64,000 bases of DNA from [Synechococcus] sp. NIES-970. GTDB taxonomy: Bacteria > Cyanobacteriota > Cyanobacteriia > Cyanobacteriales > MRBY01. Of this stretch, positions 9,520-18,479 are shown piece after piece. A program made the translations under genes and the position numbers. Location of the stretch: the NCBI GenBank assembly GCA_002356215.1, contig AP017959.1:2372195-2436194 (forward strand). The letters are read 5' to 3'. Under the pieces are notes generated by a model. The model ran no database searches. It was not told where the DNA came from and saw nothing but the letters and a program-made list of their open reading frames with translations. The number at the start of each line of letters is the position of its first letter. Positions within the stretch are counted from its first letter, which is position 1.

Positions 9520-9714
9520 TTAGGAGGCAGGACGCAGTTCATCCCCGAAAAACCAGGTGGTGGTTTTGTCTTCGAAGGTTACAACTGCCCCAATGCCACT
9601 GCCGTCGGTCACGCGAAAGTCTGTGATGGTGCCGACTTTACCAAGTTTGTCGACGAGATCTTTGCCGCCACGATCCCGCAAGCGGTGAACTTGTACTTTT
9701 TGCCCGATTTCCAT
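9520..9714 (-). CDS. DUF2862 family small cyanobacterial protein
   Basis: A 64-residue soluble protein that matches my memory of the DUF2862 family: MEIGQKVQVHRLRDR at the start, then KVGTITDFRVTDGSG and an ending with TTWFFGDELRP. The sequence suggests a small beta-barrel, like an SH3-type fold, but no function is established. It lies on the minus strand between the small exported protein and the recombinase-like gene, with about 40 bases to the latter. A G/C-rich imperfect hairpin with a T-run near 9448-9472 could end its transcript. Confidence 0.85.
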   Translation of the reverse strand: MEIGQKVQVHRLRDRGGKDLVDKLGKVGTITDFRVTDGSGIGAVVTFEDKTTTWFFGDELRPAS

Positions 9715-9756
9715 GCCGATTTTTTGATGTACTACTAGGTTAAAGGATGATTTTAA

Positions 9757-11073
9757 TCAACTTTCAGTGTATCGGAAACTGGTCGAAAAATTGAAGTTTA
9801 GCTGGATTTGCCATTCTTGGGACCCAGTTCGTTGGATCTGAATCTGAGCGAGAAATTCCCGTAAATAAAATCGTCGTTCGACTTCGGAGAGGTCATACCA
9901 AAAAGATTCGAGGCTGAGTGTCGTGGCGATCGCTTGGAGGTTTGCGGGGGGGAGCTGATTGAGCTGTGCTTGGAGTTGAGCAATCTCATTGTGGAGGGTA
10001 TAACGGCGCTGGGCAGCGGTATCAGGGTCAAAAATTCCCTGGGCAGCCAATGTTGGGAGGGCCGCGATCAGGGCTTCTTTTTTCTGTACTTCTGCCTGGA
10101 GCTGGGCTTGTTGCTCCCTGGGGGCAGGGCCTTGGGACTGTTGGGTGAGACTTGGTAGGTCTTGGCAGATTTTTTGAATGGTTGCTTGAAAGACTTGGTC
10201 ATAGGCGATCGCCCGACATTTTGGAGTCTGGGGACAGGTTAAGGGCCGTAAGTAGAGATATTCTTGGGCCTGGTGACGGCGGGTCACCCGGGCGATGGTG
10301 AGGGCACTACCGCAATTTTGACATTGCACTAAGCCGGCTAAACATCGAGGCGCACTGGCACTACGGGGCGCGAGGGAGCGGTTACGGCGCAACAGGCGAT
10401 CGATTTGGGCTGCTTCACCGGGGTTGAGAATGGCGGCGTGGGTTTTCAGCATGGTCTTGCCGTCACAATAGTGGAGATGGCCCCGGTAAACGGGATTGGT
10501 CAACCAGTTGCGGCCTGTAGAAACGGCAATTTTTTTCCCAAAACGTTGTTCCAGGTGGCGTACAGCCCCCCGCAGGGAACCAAATAGCAGAAAATGTTCA
10601 CAAAAATCCTTCACCACAGGGGCAGTACTGCGATCAATTAAATAGCGGTCTTGGCCCCGTTTATAGCCGTAGGGGGCGCGGCCTGGGGGAGGCAGGCATT
10701 GGCGACGATTTTTGGCATGACCCCGTTGGATTTTTTGTTGTCTGAGGCGATCGCCCATGGTGCGAAACAGTTGACCAAGGTCTGCTTTGTCTAAGGTTAT
10801 CCCAGTCTGATAGGGCGGCTCTGTGGCAATCACTTGGAGGGCAAAATTTTCGAGATGCTGGAGGCGATCGCCAATTTCTGCTAAGTTATCCCCCAGCTCA
10901 TCTAAGCGACGCAGAAGCAAATAATCTGGGCAATCAGTGGCCAGGTCTGCCAAGAGCGCCTGGAATTGATGGCGCTGCCCCAAATCACTGTAATGGCGAT
11001 CAACTTCTTCCCCCCATGGCACTGGTTCATCCCCCAGGAGCGGGTCGCTATAGCTATAGGCAAAAATGGTCAT
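9757..11073 (-). CDS. Serine-recombinase-like protein with degenerate catalytic domain
   Basis: Large-serine-recombinase architecture over 438 residues: a resolvase-like N-terminus (about 1-120), a recombinase domain (about 130-230, GRAPYGYKRG and WLTNPVYRGHL), a zinc ribbon (CQNCGSAL, then C279PQTPKC) and a coiled coil with a beta-rich tail. The catalytic part has lost key residues. Where active enzymes have YARVS this protein has AYSYS, so the Ser may remain but the Arg is gone; where they have DRLGR it has DELGD, so both catalytic arginines are replaced by acidic residues. Strand transfer is therefore unlikely and a DNA-binding or structural role is possible. XisF is the best-known cyanobacterial relative. 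No att-like repeats or phage genes flank it. Confidence 0.85.
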   Translation of the reverse strand: MTIFAYSYSDPLLGDEPVPWGEEVDRHYSDLGQRHQFQALLADLATDCPDYLLLRRLDELGDNLAEIGDRLQHLENFALQVIATEPPYQTGITLDKADLGQLFRTMGDRLRQQKIQRGHAKNRRQCLPPPGRAPYGYKRGQDRYLIDRSTAPVVKDFCEHFLLFGSLRGAVRHLEQRFGKKIAVSTGRNWLTNPVYRGHLHYCDGKTMLKTHAAILNPGEAAQIDRLLRRNRSLAPRSASAPRCLAGLVQCQNCGSALTIARVTRRHQAQEYLYLRPLTCPQTPKCRAIAYDQVFQATIQKICQDLPSLTQQSQGPAPREQQAQLQAEVQKKEALIAALPTLAAQGIFDPDTAAQRRYTLHNEIAQLQAQLNQLPPANLQAIATTLSLESFWYDLSEVERRFYLREFLAQIQIQRTGSQEWQIQLNFNFSTSFRYTES

Positions 11074-11100
11074 CGCAGCCTAAACAAAAATTCTTAGGGA

Positions 11101-11607
11101 TCAGCTCTCTTCCGGATTCGCCGATTGGCTGTGGCGAATAATGTCTTCGGGGCTAATTTGATCAACAAATTCCCGGAAAGCTCGCCGTTCTTCTTCATCT
11201 GCGTCGCGGTCTACGGGAATGGAGGCTTCCGAAATTACTTCTTCTACAACCCAGATCGGACTGTCTAGGCGCAGGGCAATGGCGATCGCATCACTGGGCC
11301 GACAATCGATCTCCTGGGTCAATGCACCTTGGCGGGTACAAAGCACCGCATAGAAAGTATGGTCTTCAAGGGCATGGATAATGACTTTTTCTAAGGTTAA
11401 ATCCCACACATCAAAGAGACTGATAAAAAGATCATGGGTGAGAGGACGGGGCGGCACTTTCTGATCCAGAACATTCATGATCGAACGGGCCTGATCCTGG
11501 GCAATGTAGATCGGTAAAGCACGGCGTTCAGAATCATCTTTCAGGAGGATAATCGGACTCCGGGTAATAGCATCTAGGGCAATCCCAGCAACGTGCATTT
11601 CAATCAT
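11101..11607 (-). CDS. Bifunctional nuclease (BFN/DUF151) family protein
   Basis: A 168-residue soluble protein. The DUF151 domain covers about residues 1-135, with IILLKDDSERRALPIYI, the acidic-basic core CRPSDAIAIALR and a conserved VHALED-like strand. Plant and bacterial members have been reported to have DNase/RNase activity, but the cellular role in cyanobacteria is unclear. An acidic tail follows (DRDADEEERRAFREF). I take the Met that begins MIEMHVAGI at 11607, because the 15 residues in front of it have no family counterpart. It is transcribed towards the recombinase-like gene, 27 bases away, and may share a transcript with it. Confidence 0.88.
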   Translation of the reverse strand: MIEMHVAGIALDAITRSPIILLKDDSERRALPIYIAQDQARSIMNVLDQKVPPRPLTHDLFISLFDVWDLTLEKVIIHALEDHTFYAVLCTRQGALTQEIDCRPSDAIAIALRLDSPIWVVEEVISEASIPVDRDADEEERRAFREFVDQISPEDIIRHSQSANPEES

Positions 11608-11699
11608 GGATTCTGAGCCTCGATGGGAAACAGGATTAGGGGCGCTCGGCAAAAACTTCTTATTACTAGTATCCTACCCGATTCCCCCGGCGCAAAAGG

Positions 11700-11728
11700 T
11701 GGTCAAATAATGCTTGAGTATTTATACT
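11700..11728 (+). promoter_or_regulatory. Possible sigma70-type promoter
   Basis: TATACT at 11723-11728 is a good -10, with the weaker TGGTCA 17 bases upstream as a possible -35. It would drive the 30-residue reading frame at 11799 or the binding-protein gene at 11996. Confidence 0.35.
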
Positions 11729-11798
11729 TAAAAGCAAGAAAGGTAGGCTCAACTTACGTTAACATTTGCGCCAAACTTTACGAGGAGGCCAGCGACGG

Positions 11799-11891
11799 AT
11801 GAAACTCAAACAAGAACTCCAAGAAATCGGGATTATTTCTGGGTTGGCACTGCTGATCTCTGGCTTTTTTACAGCCCTTATTTGTCTCTAG
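11799..11891 (+). CDS. Possible 30-residue single-helix membrane protein
   Basis: An ATG at 11799 is preceded at 10 bases by a strong ribosome site, GAGGAGG (11782-11788), much better than at most genes here. The peptide starts MKLKQELQEIGI, a charged N-terminus, followed by about 18 hydrophobic residues and a short end (ALICL). Size and topology resemble the small single-helix subunits of photosystems, cytochrome b6f or NDH-1, but it is not PetN, PsbM, PsaM or Psb30 as I know them. It may instead be a leader peptide for the following gene. Translation is suggested by the ribosome site only. Confidence 0.45.
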   Translation: MKLKQELQEIGIISGLALLISGFFTALICL

Positions 11892-11995
11892 CTGGGCCGA
11901 TTTGACGCCATGACAGGGACAGCATGTTGAAGGGAAAAGAGCTTAGGAGTATCCTGAGATGTCTGTCTGCTCAAAAGCGCCATCAAAAAATTTTT

Positions 11996-13204
11996 ATGTT
12001 TAAATATCGACGGTTTTTCCAGGGGGCGATCGCCTTTCTGACAGCAGTCTTGGTAATTGCCTGTAATGCCCCCAATCCCTCTGACAGTCAGGGTAATCTC
12101 ACAGAAGAAATTCCCCTCGGTCTAGCGGTGGCCCAAACCAGTAATGTTGCTCTTTTTGGCCAAGAACAGATTCTCGGCGGCCAAATTGCCGAAGCCTATT
12201 TCAACGACAATGGCGGAGTCAACGGTAAGCCTATCAAGATCATCACCCAAGATGTTGCGGCCGACGAACAGGGGGCAATTAACGCCTTCAATACCCTCAT
12301 CAACCAAAACCAAGTGGTGGGCATTGTGGGGCCAACTTTGTCCCAGCAAGCCTTTGCCGCTAATCCTATTGCTGAACGGGCCCAGGTGCCTGTACTCGGC
12401 CCGTCTAATACTGCCGAAGGGATCCCCCAAATCGGAGAATTTACGGGCCGCGTCTCTGCCCCGGTTTCTGTCGTTGCCCCTAATGCCCTAGCCTATGCCC
12501 TGACTTTGAATCCTGATCTGCAGCGGGTGGCAGTGCTCTATGCCCAAAACGATGCCTACAGCAATTCAGAAACTGAAATTTTCCAAGCGGCGGCCCGAGA
12601 CCTCAACCTTGAAATTGTCACGGTGCAAAGATTTCAAACCACGGATACTGATTTCCAAGCCCAGGCTACCGCAGCGATCAATGCTCAACCTGATTTGGTG
12701 ATTATTTCTGGCTTAGCCGCCGATGCTGGTAATTTGGTCAAACAGTTACGGGAATTGGGTTATGGCGGCTTAATTGTCGGCGGTAATGGCCTGAACACCT
12801 CGAATATTTTCCCGGTTTGCCAAGCCCAATGTGATGGGGTCTTGGTGGCCCAAGCCTACAGTGCCGACCTGGATAATGACATTAACCGCGCTTTCCGGGA
12901 AGCCTATTTTGAAAAAAATCAAAAGGACCCCCCCCAATTTAGCGCCCAGGCATTTACCGCCATTCAAGTCTTTGTGGAAGCCCTCCGGAGTTTGGATGCC
13001 AAAACGCCTTTAAGCACTCTTTCCCTCGCAGATCTGCGCCGACAACTGCGGGATGAGATTTTCGCGGGAACCTACACCACACCCCTGGGAGATATTTCTT
13101 TTACCGCCGAAGGCGACATCATCCAGCAGCAGTTTTTCGTGGCCCAAATCGAAATGGATGAATCGGGTCAGCAGGGACGCTTTGCGTTTATTCCTACCAA
13201 TTAG
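11996..13204 (+). CDS. Amino-acid ABC transporter substrate-binding lipoprotein (NatB/LivJ-like)
   Basis: Type I periplasmic binding protein of 402 residues. Starting at the Met of MFKYRRFFQG gives a lipoprotein signal with lipobox VIAC; an in-frame start 72 bases upstream would put an unlikely extension in front. The Peripla_BP_6 fold is shown by IAEAYFNDNGGVNGKPI, GIVGPTLSQQA, VPVLGPSNTA and LVIISGLAADAGNLVKQ. In cyanobacteria such proteins feed the N-I neutral amino-acid or urea-type ABC systems. No permease or ATPase gene is next to it; a LivH-type permease lies 28 kb away at 41626. Ligand identity is not readable from sequence. Confidence 0.88.
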   Translation: MFKYRRFFQGAIAFLTAVLVIACNAPNPSDSQGNLTEEIPLGLAVAQTSNVALFGQEQILGGQIAEAYFNDNGGVNGKPIKIITQDVAADEQGAINAFNTLINQNQVVGIVGPTLSQQAFAANPIAERAQVPVLGPSNTAEGIPQIGEFTGRVSAPVSVVAPNALAYALTLNPDLQRVAVLYAQNDAYSNSETEIFQAAARDLNLEIVTVQRFQTTDTDFQAQATAAINAQPDLVIISGLAADAGNLVKQLRELGYGGLIVGGNGLNTSNIFPVCQAQCDGVLVAQAYSADLDNDINRAFREAYFEKNQKDPPQFSAQAFTAIQVFVEALRSLDAKTPLSTLSLADLRRQLRDEIFAGTYTTPLGDISFTAEGDIIQQQFFVAQIEMDESGQQGRFAFIPTN

Positions 13205-13230
13205 TCATTCTCCTTCAATTTCTCCTTGGG

Positions 13231-13254
13231 AAAAAAAGGAGGGGAGACCCTCCT
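13231..13254 (-). terminator. Intrinsic terminator of acs
   Basis: On the minus strand AGGAGGG pairs with CCCTCCT (13237-13243 with 13248-13254) over a 4-base loop and is followed by six or more T. It lies about 80 bases past the acs stop. The surrounding 13220-13330 holds further short G/C-rich palindromes. Confidence 0.7.
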
Positions 13255-13331
13255 CTAACTCCCCCAGGGGGAAACCTTTTTCTGTCATCCTCCACAGGAG
13301 GGGCTAGGGGAGAGCTGTCCCCAAGGGAGCA

Positions 13332-15296
13332 TTAGCCCCGGAGCTGGTCGAGAACACTACGGTCTTCGAGGGTAGAGGTATCACCGACAATTTCCTGGCC
13401 AGCGGCGAGGTTCCGCAATAGACGACGCATGATTTTTCCAGATCGGGTTTTGGGCATGACATCGGCAAAGCGAATTTCTCCCGGTCGGGCGATCGCCCCA
13501 ATTTCTTTGACCACATGGGCCTTTAATTCTGCCACTAGATCATCGCTGGGGCTGTAGGTTCCCTCTAGGGTGACGAAGGCAAATACATCTTCCCCTTTAA
13601 TCGGATCAGGCTTGCCGACCACCGCCGCTTCCGCAACGGCAGGGTGAGAGACAAGGGCCGATTCCACTTCCATGGTGCCGAGGCGGTGACCGGACACATT
13701 CAGCACATCATCGACGCGCCCCATAATCCAGAAATAGCCATCTTCATCCTGCCGTGCCCCATCCCCCGCAAAGTAGAGATACTGGCCATCCTTCGGGGCG
13801 ATGTGCTCCCAATAGGTGGAGCGGAAGCGCTCAGGATTGCCATAGACAGTGCGCATCATACCAGGCCAGGGCTGTTTCACCACGAGATAACCGCCCTCAT
13901 TGGCGCCCACAGCATTGCCGTCGAGATCCACTACCTCCGCGACAATACCGGGGAAGGGTAGCGTTGCGGAGCCTGGTTTCGTCGGTGTTGCCCCAGGGAG
14001 CGGCGTAATCATCACCCCGCCCGTTTCGGTCTGCCACCAAGTATCAACGATGGGACAGTTCTCTTTCCCAATGACCCGGTGATACCACATCCAAGCTTCG
14101 GGGTTAATCGGTTCGCCGACGGTTCCTAAAAGGCGTAGGGAGCTCATGTCATATTTGTTGGGGATTTCTTCGCCCATTTTGATGAAGGCTCGGATTGCCG
14201 TAGGGGCAGTGTAGAAAATGGTGACGCCATATTTTTCGATCACTTCCCAATAGCAACCGGGGTTGGAAGCCCGGGGCGCCCCTTCATACATCAGCACCGT
14301 GGCGCCGTTGGAGAGAGGGCCATAGGTAGTGTAACTGTGACCGGTGATCCAGCCCACATCGGCGCCACACCAGTAAACATCGTCGTCTTTGAGATCAAAA
14401 ATCCACTTGGTGGTCATGTGGGTGTAGAGATTGTAACCACCCGTGGTGTGGACAACGCCCTTGGGTTTGCCGGTGGTGCCGCTGGTGTAGAGGATAAAGA
14501 GCATATCTTCGGCGTCCATCGGCTCGGCGGGGCAGTCAGCGGAGACTTCTTTTTGTAAATCGTGCCACCAATGGTCGCGGCCAGCTTCCATCTGGACAGG
14601 CTCCTTGGTGCGTTGAACCACGAGGACGTTTTCGACGCTGGGGGCATGGTGGTCGGCGATCGCCTCATCCACATGCTCCTTGAGAGCAACGGCTTTATCT
14701 TTCCGGAAACCCCCATCGGCGGTGATCACCAGTTTCGCTTCGGCATCTTCGAGGCGACTGCGGAGGGCTTCAGCGCTAAAGCCCCCAAAGATCACGGTGT
14801 GGGGCGCGCCAATGCGGGCACAGGCAAGTAGGGCAACTACCGCTTCGGGGATCATCGGCATATAGATGCCCACGCGATCGCCTTTTTTAACGCCTAGTTT
14901 TTTCATGGCGTTGGCGAACTGGCACACTTCCCGGTGGAGCTGGCCATAGGTGAGGGTGCGAGAATCACCGGGTTCCCCCTCCCAGATCAAGGCTGCTTTG
15001 TTTTTGCGCCAGGTTTTTAGGTGGCGATCGAGACAGTTATGGGAAATATTGAGCTTGCCGTTAACAAACCATTTCGCGAAGGGGGGCTGCCAATCAAGTA
15101 CTTTGTCCCATTTTTCAAACCACTCTAATTCTTGTTCGGCCAGTTCACCCCAAAAACCTTCGGGGTCATTTTTTGCCCGGTCATAGAGAGCTTGGTATTG
15201 CTCCAAATTACTGATTTGGGCCTGGGCCGAAAATGCTGCGCTCGGAGAAAAGAGGCGTTGTTCCTGGAGGATTGATTCAATGTTTTGTTCGGACAT
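13332..15296 (-). CDS. acs: Acetyl-CoA synthetase
   Basis: AMP-forming acetate:CoA ligase of 654 residues, the normal length. Motifs in order are the N-terminal [17 protein letters not shown], the acyl-adenylate P-loop [12 protein letters not shown], the acetate pocket around [10 protein letters not shown], the hinge region [16 protein letters not shown], and the C-terminal [11 protein letters not shown], whose Lys is the known acetylation site that switches the enzyme off. It activates free acetate to acetyl-CoA for lipid synthesis. It is a single gene; its 190-base upstream region separates it from the minus-strand TPR gene. Confidence 0.98.
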   Translation of the reverse strand: MSEQNIESILQEQRLFSPSAAFSAQAQISNLEQYQALYDRAKNDPEGFWGELAEQELEWFEKWDKVLDWQPPFAKWFVNGKLNISHNCLDRHLKTWRKNKAALIWEGEPGDSRTLTYGQLHREVCQFANAMKKLGVKKGDRVGIYMPMIPEAVVALLACARIGAPHTVIFGGFSAEALRSRLEDAEAKLVITADGGFRKDKAVALKEHVDEAIADHHAPSVENVLVVQRTKEPVQMEAGRDHWWHDLQKEVSADCPAEPMDAEDMLFILYTSGTTGKPKGVVHTTGGYNLYTHMTTKWIFDLKDDDVYWCGADVGWITGHSYTTYGPLSNGATVLMYEGAPRASNPGCYWEVIEKYGVTIFYTAPTAIRAFIKMGEEIPNKYDMSSLRLLGTVGEPINPEAWMWYHRVIGKENCPIVDTWWQTETGGVMITPLPGATPTKPGSATLPFPGIVAEVVDLDGNAVGANEGGYLVVKQPWPGMMRTVYGNPERFRSTYWEHIAPKDGQYLYFAGDGARQDEDGYFWIMGRVDDVLNVSGHRLGTMEVESALVSHPAVAEAAVVGKPDPIKGEDVFAFVTLEGTYSPSDDLVAELKAHVVKEIGAIARPGEIRFADVMPKTRSGKIMRRLLRNLAAGQEIVGDTSTLEDRSVLDQLRG

Positions 15297-15484
15297 AACG
15301 GGATTGTTATCGTGGAATTTATTTGCCTCTATTGTCTCCCAAGTCCGGCCCGTCCGATGGGGAAATCATTAAGCCGTAATGGTTTGCAAGGTTTTTCCAA
15401 AACTTGAACAAGCACATTTCCCTAGGCAAGAAGCTTGCAGGGGGGCAATCTTCTCTTTTCTCGTAAGAAAGATTTTTAAGCCAA

Positions 15485-16876
15485 CTAGCCCTCTGGCGCT
15501 AGGGTGAGAAGATTTTGCCAAGTGGCGATCGTCTCAGCATTCCAGAGCCACTGTCCTTTGAGAACTTGGGGTTGGAGGTGAGTCGGATCAAGGTCAAGGG
15601 CGATCGCTCGCAACTTTTGGGCTTTCCCGAAAAAAATTTCTTGCTCAGGGTCGCCTTGGGTTTGAGCGATTTGATACATCCCGAGGGCAAGACCTGCATA
15701 GATTTGTGCTTGGGCCGGCGGCGGCAGGGCCAGAGAAGGTGGTGCGGAGAGGGCACGATACCAATATTCATTGGCGATTTCATATTCCCCCCGGACATAA
15801 TGGGCAAAACCCAAGGCCATCAAGCTTTCTGGATTATTAGGCTGATAGGTCAGTCCCCTTTCCCACTGGGCTTGGGCTGGGGCGATCGCCATCTCGGAGG
15901 TAGCCATGGCCACACCAGTCCCCGTTGAGCCTAAGGTCGTTTGCCAAAGATAGCGGCCCCGCAAAAAAGCAATGGTGGCATTGGCATTGTCCGGGGTGAT
16001 CGCCCCGCCAAACAAGAATGGCTCAACCGCAGTAAAAGCACCGCGATCTAACAGTATCTCAACCACCGTTTGGACATTTCCCCAATTGGCCTGGGCCATT
16101 TCTGTCTCCAAAAGCGCCGCTAGCTCTGTGCTTTCTGTATTTTTGAGGGCCGTATTCGTGAGCCGAACAATGCCAGGGCTAGCACTGGGATCTAATTCCT
16201 CGGGGACAGACCGCTGTAAATGTTGCCCGAGCAGAATTCCCCCTGTGGCGATCGCCAAAATTAAACCGAAACCCAGAATAGAAGTGCGGCGGGTCAAAAC
16301 TTTGCGTTCTGGCGCTACGGCTGGTTTACTGACCGGAAGAGAGGATGATTCTGGAGTCACAAAGAAAGTTTTATCCGGTACATTGGCAAAAATATCCTGG
16401 ATAAATGTCAAATCTTCCTCCGGATCGGGATCAACCCTAGTGAGCCAAGGTAAATCCATGTCTAGATTTTGTTGGTTAGTTTTGGTTGGGGCGGCCTGGT
16501 CATGTGCCGGGAGCTGGCGGCGTAAAAATTGTACATGCTCATATTCGGCTCCCATGAACATCGCTTCCCAGGGGAGAAACCACAAAATCCCCGGTGGCAA
16601 AGCCAAGGTTACTTGAATGGGTAGATGATCGGTTTGGGCGATCGCCAGAGTATCTTCCCATTGGTCCCGGATATCCCCCACAAATAGAGCCTCGAATAAA
16701 ATGTCGCCCCAGGTTTCTAAGGGGTAGTCGCCCCAAGTGGCAAGCCATTGCTCCGGTTGCCAAGTGACAACCGCGAGGGTCGGTTCCGCATCCAAGGCGA
16801 TCGCCAATTCCAACTGCAGTTGATACTGATGATCGTTCAGGGCCAAAATAGACAGTTGAAAACAGTGGGACGACAT
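15485..16876 (-). CDS. Membrane-anchored TPR-repeat protein of unknown function
   Basis: The protein has 463 residues from the ATG at 16876; an upstream in-frame codon at 16957 is only TTG. The N-terminal ~150 residues are Trp- and Leu-rich (TWQPEQWLATWGDYPLETWG) and match nothing I know. A hydrophobic segment (LGFGLILAIATGGILLG) at about 205-222 is probably a single helix, which would put the TPR-containing C-terminus (about 300-463, e.g. PNNPESLMALGFAHYVRGEYEIA) on the other side of the membrane. Such TPRs usually bind partner proteins. The family looks cyanobacteria-specific. Confidence 0.75.
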   Translation of the reverse strand: MSSHCFQLSILALNDHQYQLQLELAIALDAEPTLAVVTWQPEQWLATWGDYPLETWGDILFEALFVGDIRDQWEDTLAIAQTDHLPIQVTLALPPGILWFLPWEAMFMGAEYEHVQFLRRQLPAHDQAAPTKTNQQNLDMDLPWLTRVDPDPEEDLTFIQDIFANVPDKTFFVTPESSSLPVSKPAVAPERKVLTRRTSILGFGLILAIATGGILLGQHLQRSVPEELDPSASPGIVRLTNTALKNTESTELAALLETEMAQANWGNVQTVVEILLDRGAFTAVEPFLFGGAITPDNANATIAFLRGRYLWQTTLGSTGTGVAMATSEMAIAPAQAQWERGLTYQPNNPESLMALGFAHYVRGEYEIANEYWYRALSAPPSLALPPPAQAQIYAGLALGMYQIAQTQGDPEQEIFFGKAQKLRAIALDLDPTHLQPQVLKGQWLWNAETIATWQNLLTLAPEG

Positions 16877-17000
16877 ATGGGTTTTGAGGCCAGGGGATAT
16901 GTTTCCTGAATATAAAACAGGGGAAATTGTTTCCAGTTTTTGCTCGCTGAGGCACAAGCTTTAGCCGTGGTCGCAGAGAGGGTTTGTCTTGCCAACAGGA

Positions 17001-17666
17001 TTAGCCGAGTTCCTGTAACTTTGTCACTAAATCTGCCTGGGCAATCACATAAACACCCCGAATTTTTTTGTGGGAAACCGCTAACTGTGCCCTCGTGAAA
17101 ACCAGCAGGGGTGTGACAAAGTCTAGTTTCTTCCGTTCTCGCACCTGGAGTGCTTGTTTCATCACAATTTGCAAAAAATCCTTTTTAAAAGGGTAAATCG
17201 TCCGTCCCATTCGGCGGCAGAGGCGATGATCTTGAAAAATAATAGTCCCTTTATGGGATTTCACATCAATCACATAGGTTTTTTGTTGGGGCGAAACACA
17301 AATCACATCGGCATCCCCGAGGCCATGGTCTAGGCGCATCCCGTATTCAAAAGCCCAGCCCTTGGGTTCTAATTCTTTCAAAATTTCTGCAACTTTTTCC
17401 TCAGCCCTAGCCCCCTGCACAGCTCGGTTAGCGGCTTGCCAGAGATCTAAACCCCGAAAAATAAATCCTAAGGCGCCAAAGGCGGCGATCGCCACGATCA
17501 CAATGGCCGCAATAAACCCCAGGCCAATCGCCAAAACAGGAAACATAAACACCACCAAAATCGGCAGCCCCACTGCTGCCCCAAAAGCCCGCCAAGATTG
17601 GACCCGACGCTGGAAAGCCAAACGACGTACATTTTGACCCGCTGGTTTAGGGGAAGACGCAACCAT
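17001..17666 (-). CDS. NERD-like nuclease-fold membrane protein
   Basis: The protein has 221 residues: a basic N-terminus, two adjacent hydrophobic helices (about 33-70), then a domain resembling NERD (nuclease-related domain). That domain shows GARAEEKVAEIL, the acidic motif HGLGDADVICV, and YVIDVKSHKGTI, which supplies the D...D-x-K pattern of PD-(D/E)xK nucleases, followed by a Gln-containing helix. This suggests a nuclease fold tethered to the membrane with the active site inside. Substrate and role are unknown. It lies 44 bases upstream of the TPR gene's low-confidence leader and may be co-transcribed with it. Confidence 0.75.
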   Translation of the reverse strand: MVASSPKPAGQNVRRLAFQRRVQSWRAFGAAVGLPILVVFMFPVLAIGLGFIAAIVIVAIAAFGALGFIFRGLDLWQAANRAVQGARAEEKVAEILKELEPKGWAFEYGMRLDHGLGDADVICVSPQQKTYVIDVKSHKGTIIFQDHRLCRRMGRTIYPFKKDFLQIVMKQALQVRERKKLDFVTPLLVFTRAQLAVSHKKIRGVYVIAQADLVTKLQELG

Positions 17667-17770
17667 AACTAACTAGCCCAGATAAGTTTCAAGCTACAAA
17701 CATCCCAAAAAGTCGTTATCCTAAAGCTGGAATTTTGTTTTCCTTTGCTCACTATTTTGTCTTAGATCCC

Positions 17771-18367
17771 ATGGAAAAACTCGCTCACACCCAATATCCA
17801 ATTCATCCTCTCCTCCGTCAACGGTTTAGCACCCTGGCCTTCGCTGGCGATCGCCCCGTGGAAACAGACAAAATCGGCAGCCTTTTAGAAGCCGCTCGTT
17901 GGGCTTCTTCTTGCTTTAATGAACAGCCTTGGCGATTCTTGATTGCTACAAAAGCTGACCCTGTTGCCTATGGCAAAATGTTAGACTGCCTCGTGGAAAC
18001 AAACCAAGCTTGGGCGAAAAATGCCTATATTTTGATGATTTCTGTGGGCAAATCGAACTTTACCCGCAATGATAACCCGAATCCCTACGGAATGTATGAT
18101 GTGGGCCAAGCCTTGGGTAATTTGACGATTCAAGCAGAATCCATGGGTCTGCGAGTCCGTCAAATGGGTGGTTTTGATAAAGAAAAAGCCCGCACGGTTT
18201 ACCAAATCCCCATAGGCTTTGAGCCCGCTGCAGCGGTGGCAATTGGTTATCCCGGCGATCCTACGACCCTCCCAGAGGCTCTCCGAGAACGGGAAGAAGG
18301 TCCCCGCAGCCGTAAGCCTCTAACAGAAATTACCTTTACCCAAACCTGGGGGCATTCCTATTTTTAG
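17771..18367 (+). CDS. Nitroreductase family FMN oxidoreductase
   Basis: A 198-residue flavoprotein of the nitroreductase fold. The N-terminal helix RQRFSTLAF is followed by the FMN-phosphate contact ARWASSCFNEQPWRF, then the dimer core MYDVGQALGNLTIQAESMGLRVRQMGGFDK, and IPIGFEPAAAVAIGYPGD near the end. Such enzymes reduce nitro groups, quinones or dehydrogenate small molecules with NAD(P)H. I start at the Met of MEKLAHTQYPIHP because the 12 residues in front of it are not conserved in the family as far as I know. It is divergent from the NERD-like gene across about 100 bases. Confidence 0.88.
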   Translation: MEKLAHTQYPIHPLLRQRFSTLAFAGDRPVETDKIGSLLEAARWASSCFNEQPWRFLIATKADPVAYGKMLDCLVETNQAWAKNAYILMISVGKSNFTRNDNPNPYGMYDVGQALGNLTIQAESMGLRVRQMGGFDKEKARTVYQIPIGFEPAAAVAIGYPGDPTTLPEALREREEGPRSRKPLTEITFTQTWGHSYF

Positions 18368-18394
18368 TGCGTTTCAAAAATGTAAGATGACGAC

Positions 18395-18435
18395 ATCCTC
18401 CCCTTGAAATTTCCTTGAAGACACTAGGGGAGGAT
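18395..18435. terminator. Hairpin between convergent genes
   Basis: ATCCTCCCC (18395-18403) pairs with GGGGAGGAT (18427-18435), nine pairs around a 23-base loop that itself contains GAAATTTC. There is no T-run on either side. It sits between the ends of the nitroreductase and cytochrome genes, so a two-way terminator is possible. Confidence 0.4.
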
Positions 18436-18479
18436 CTCTTACCTCTAAGACGATAATGATGAACTGTCGCTTAGATTTA

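Noticed and set aside
9757-11073. Active insertion element or prophage remnant
   Set aside because: No flanking repeats, no transposase or phage genes, and the catalytic arginines are missing.
18395-18435. End hairpin of an IS200/IS605-type element
   Set aside because: The hairpin recalls such ends, but no tnpA/tnpB or a matching partner was found.
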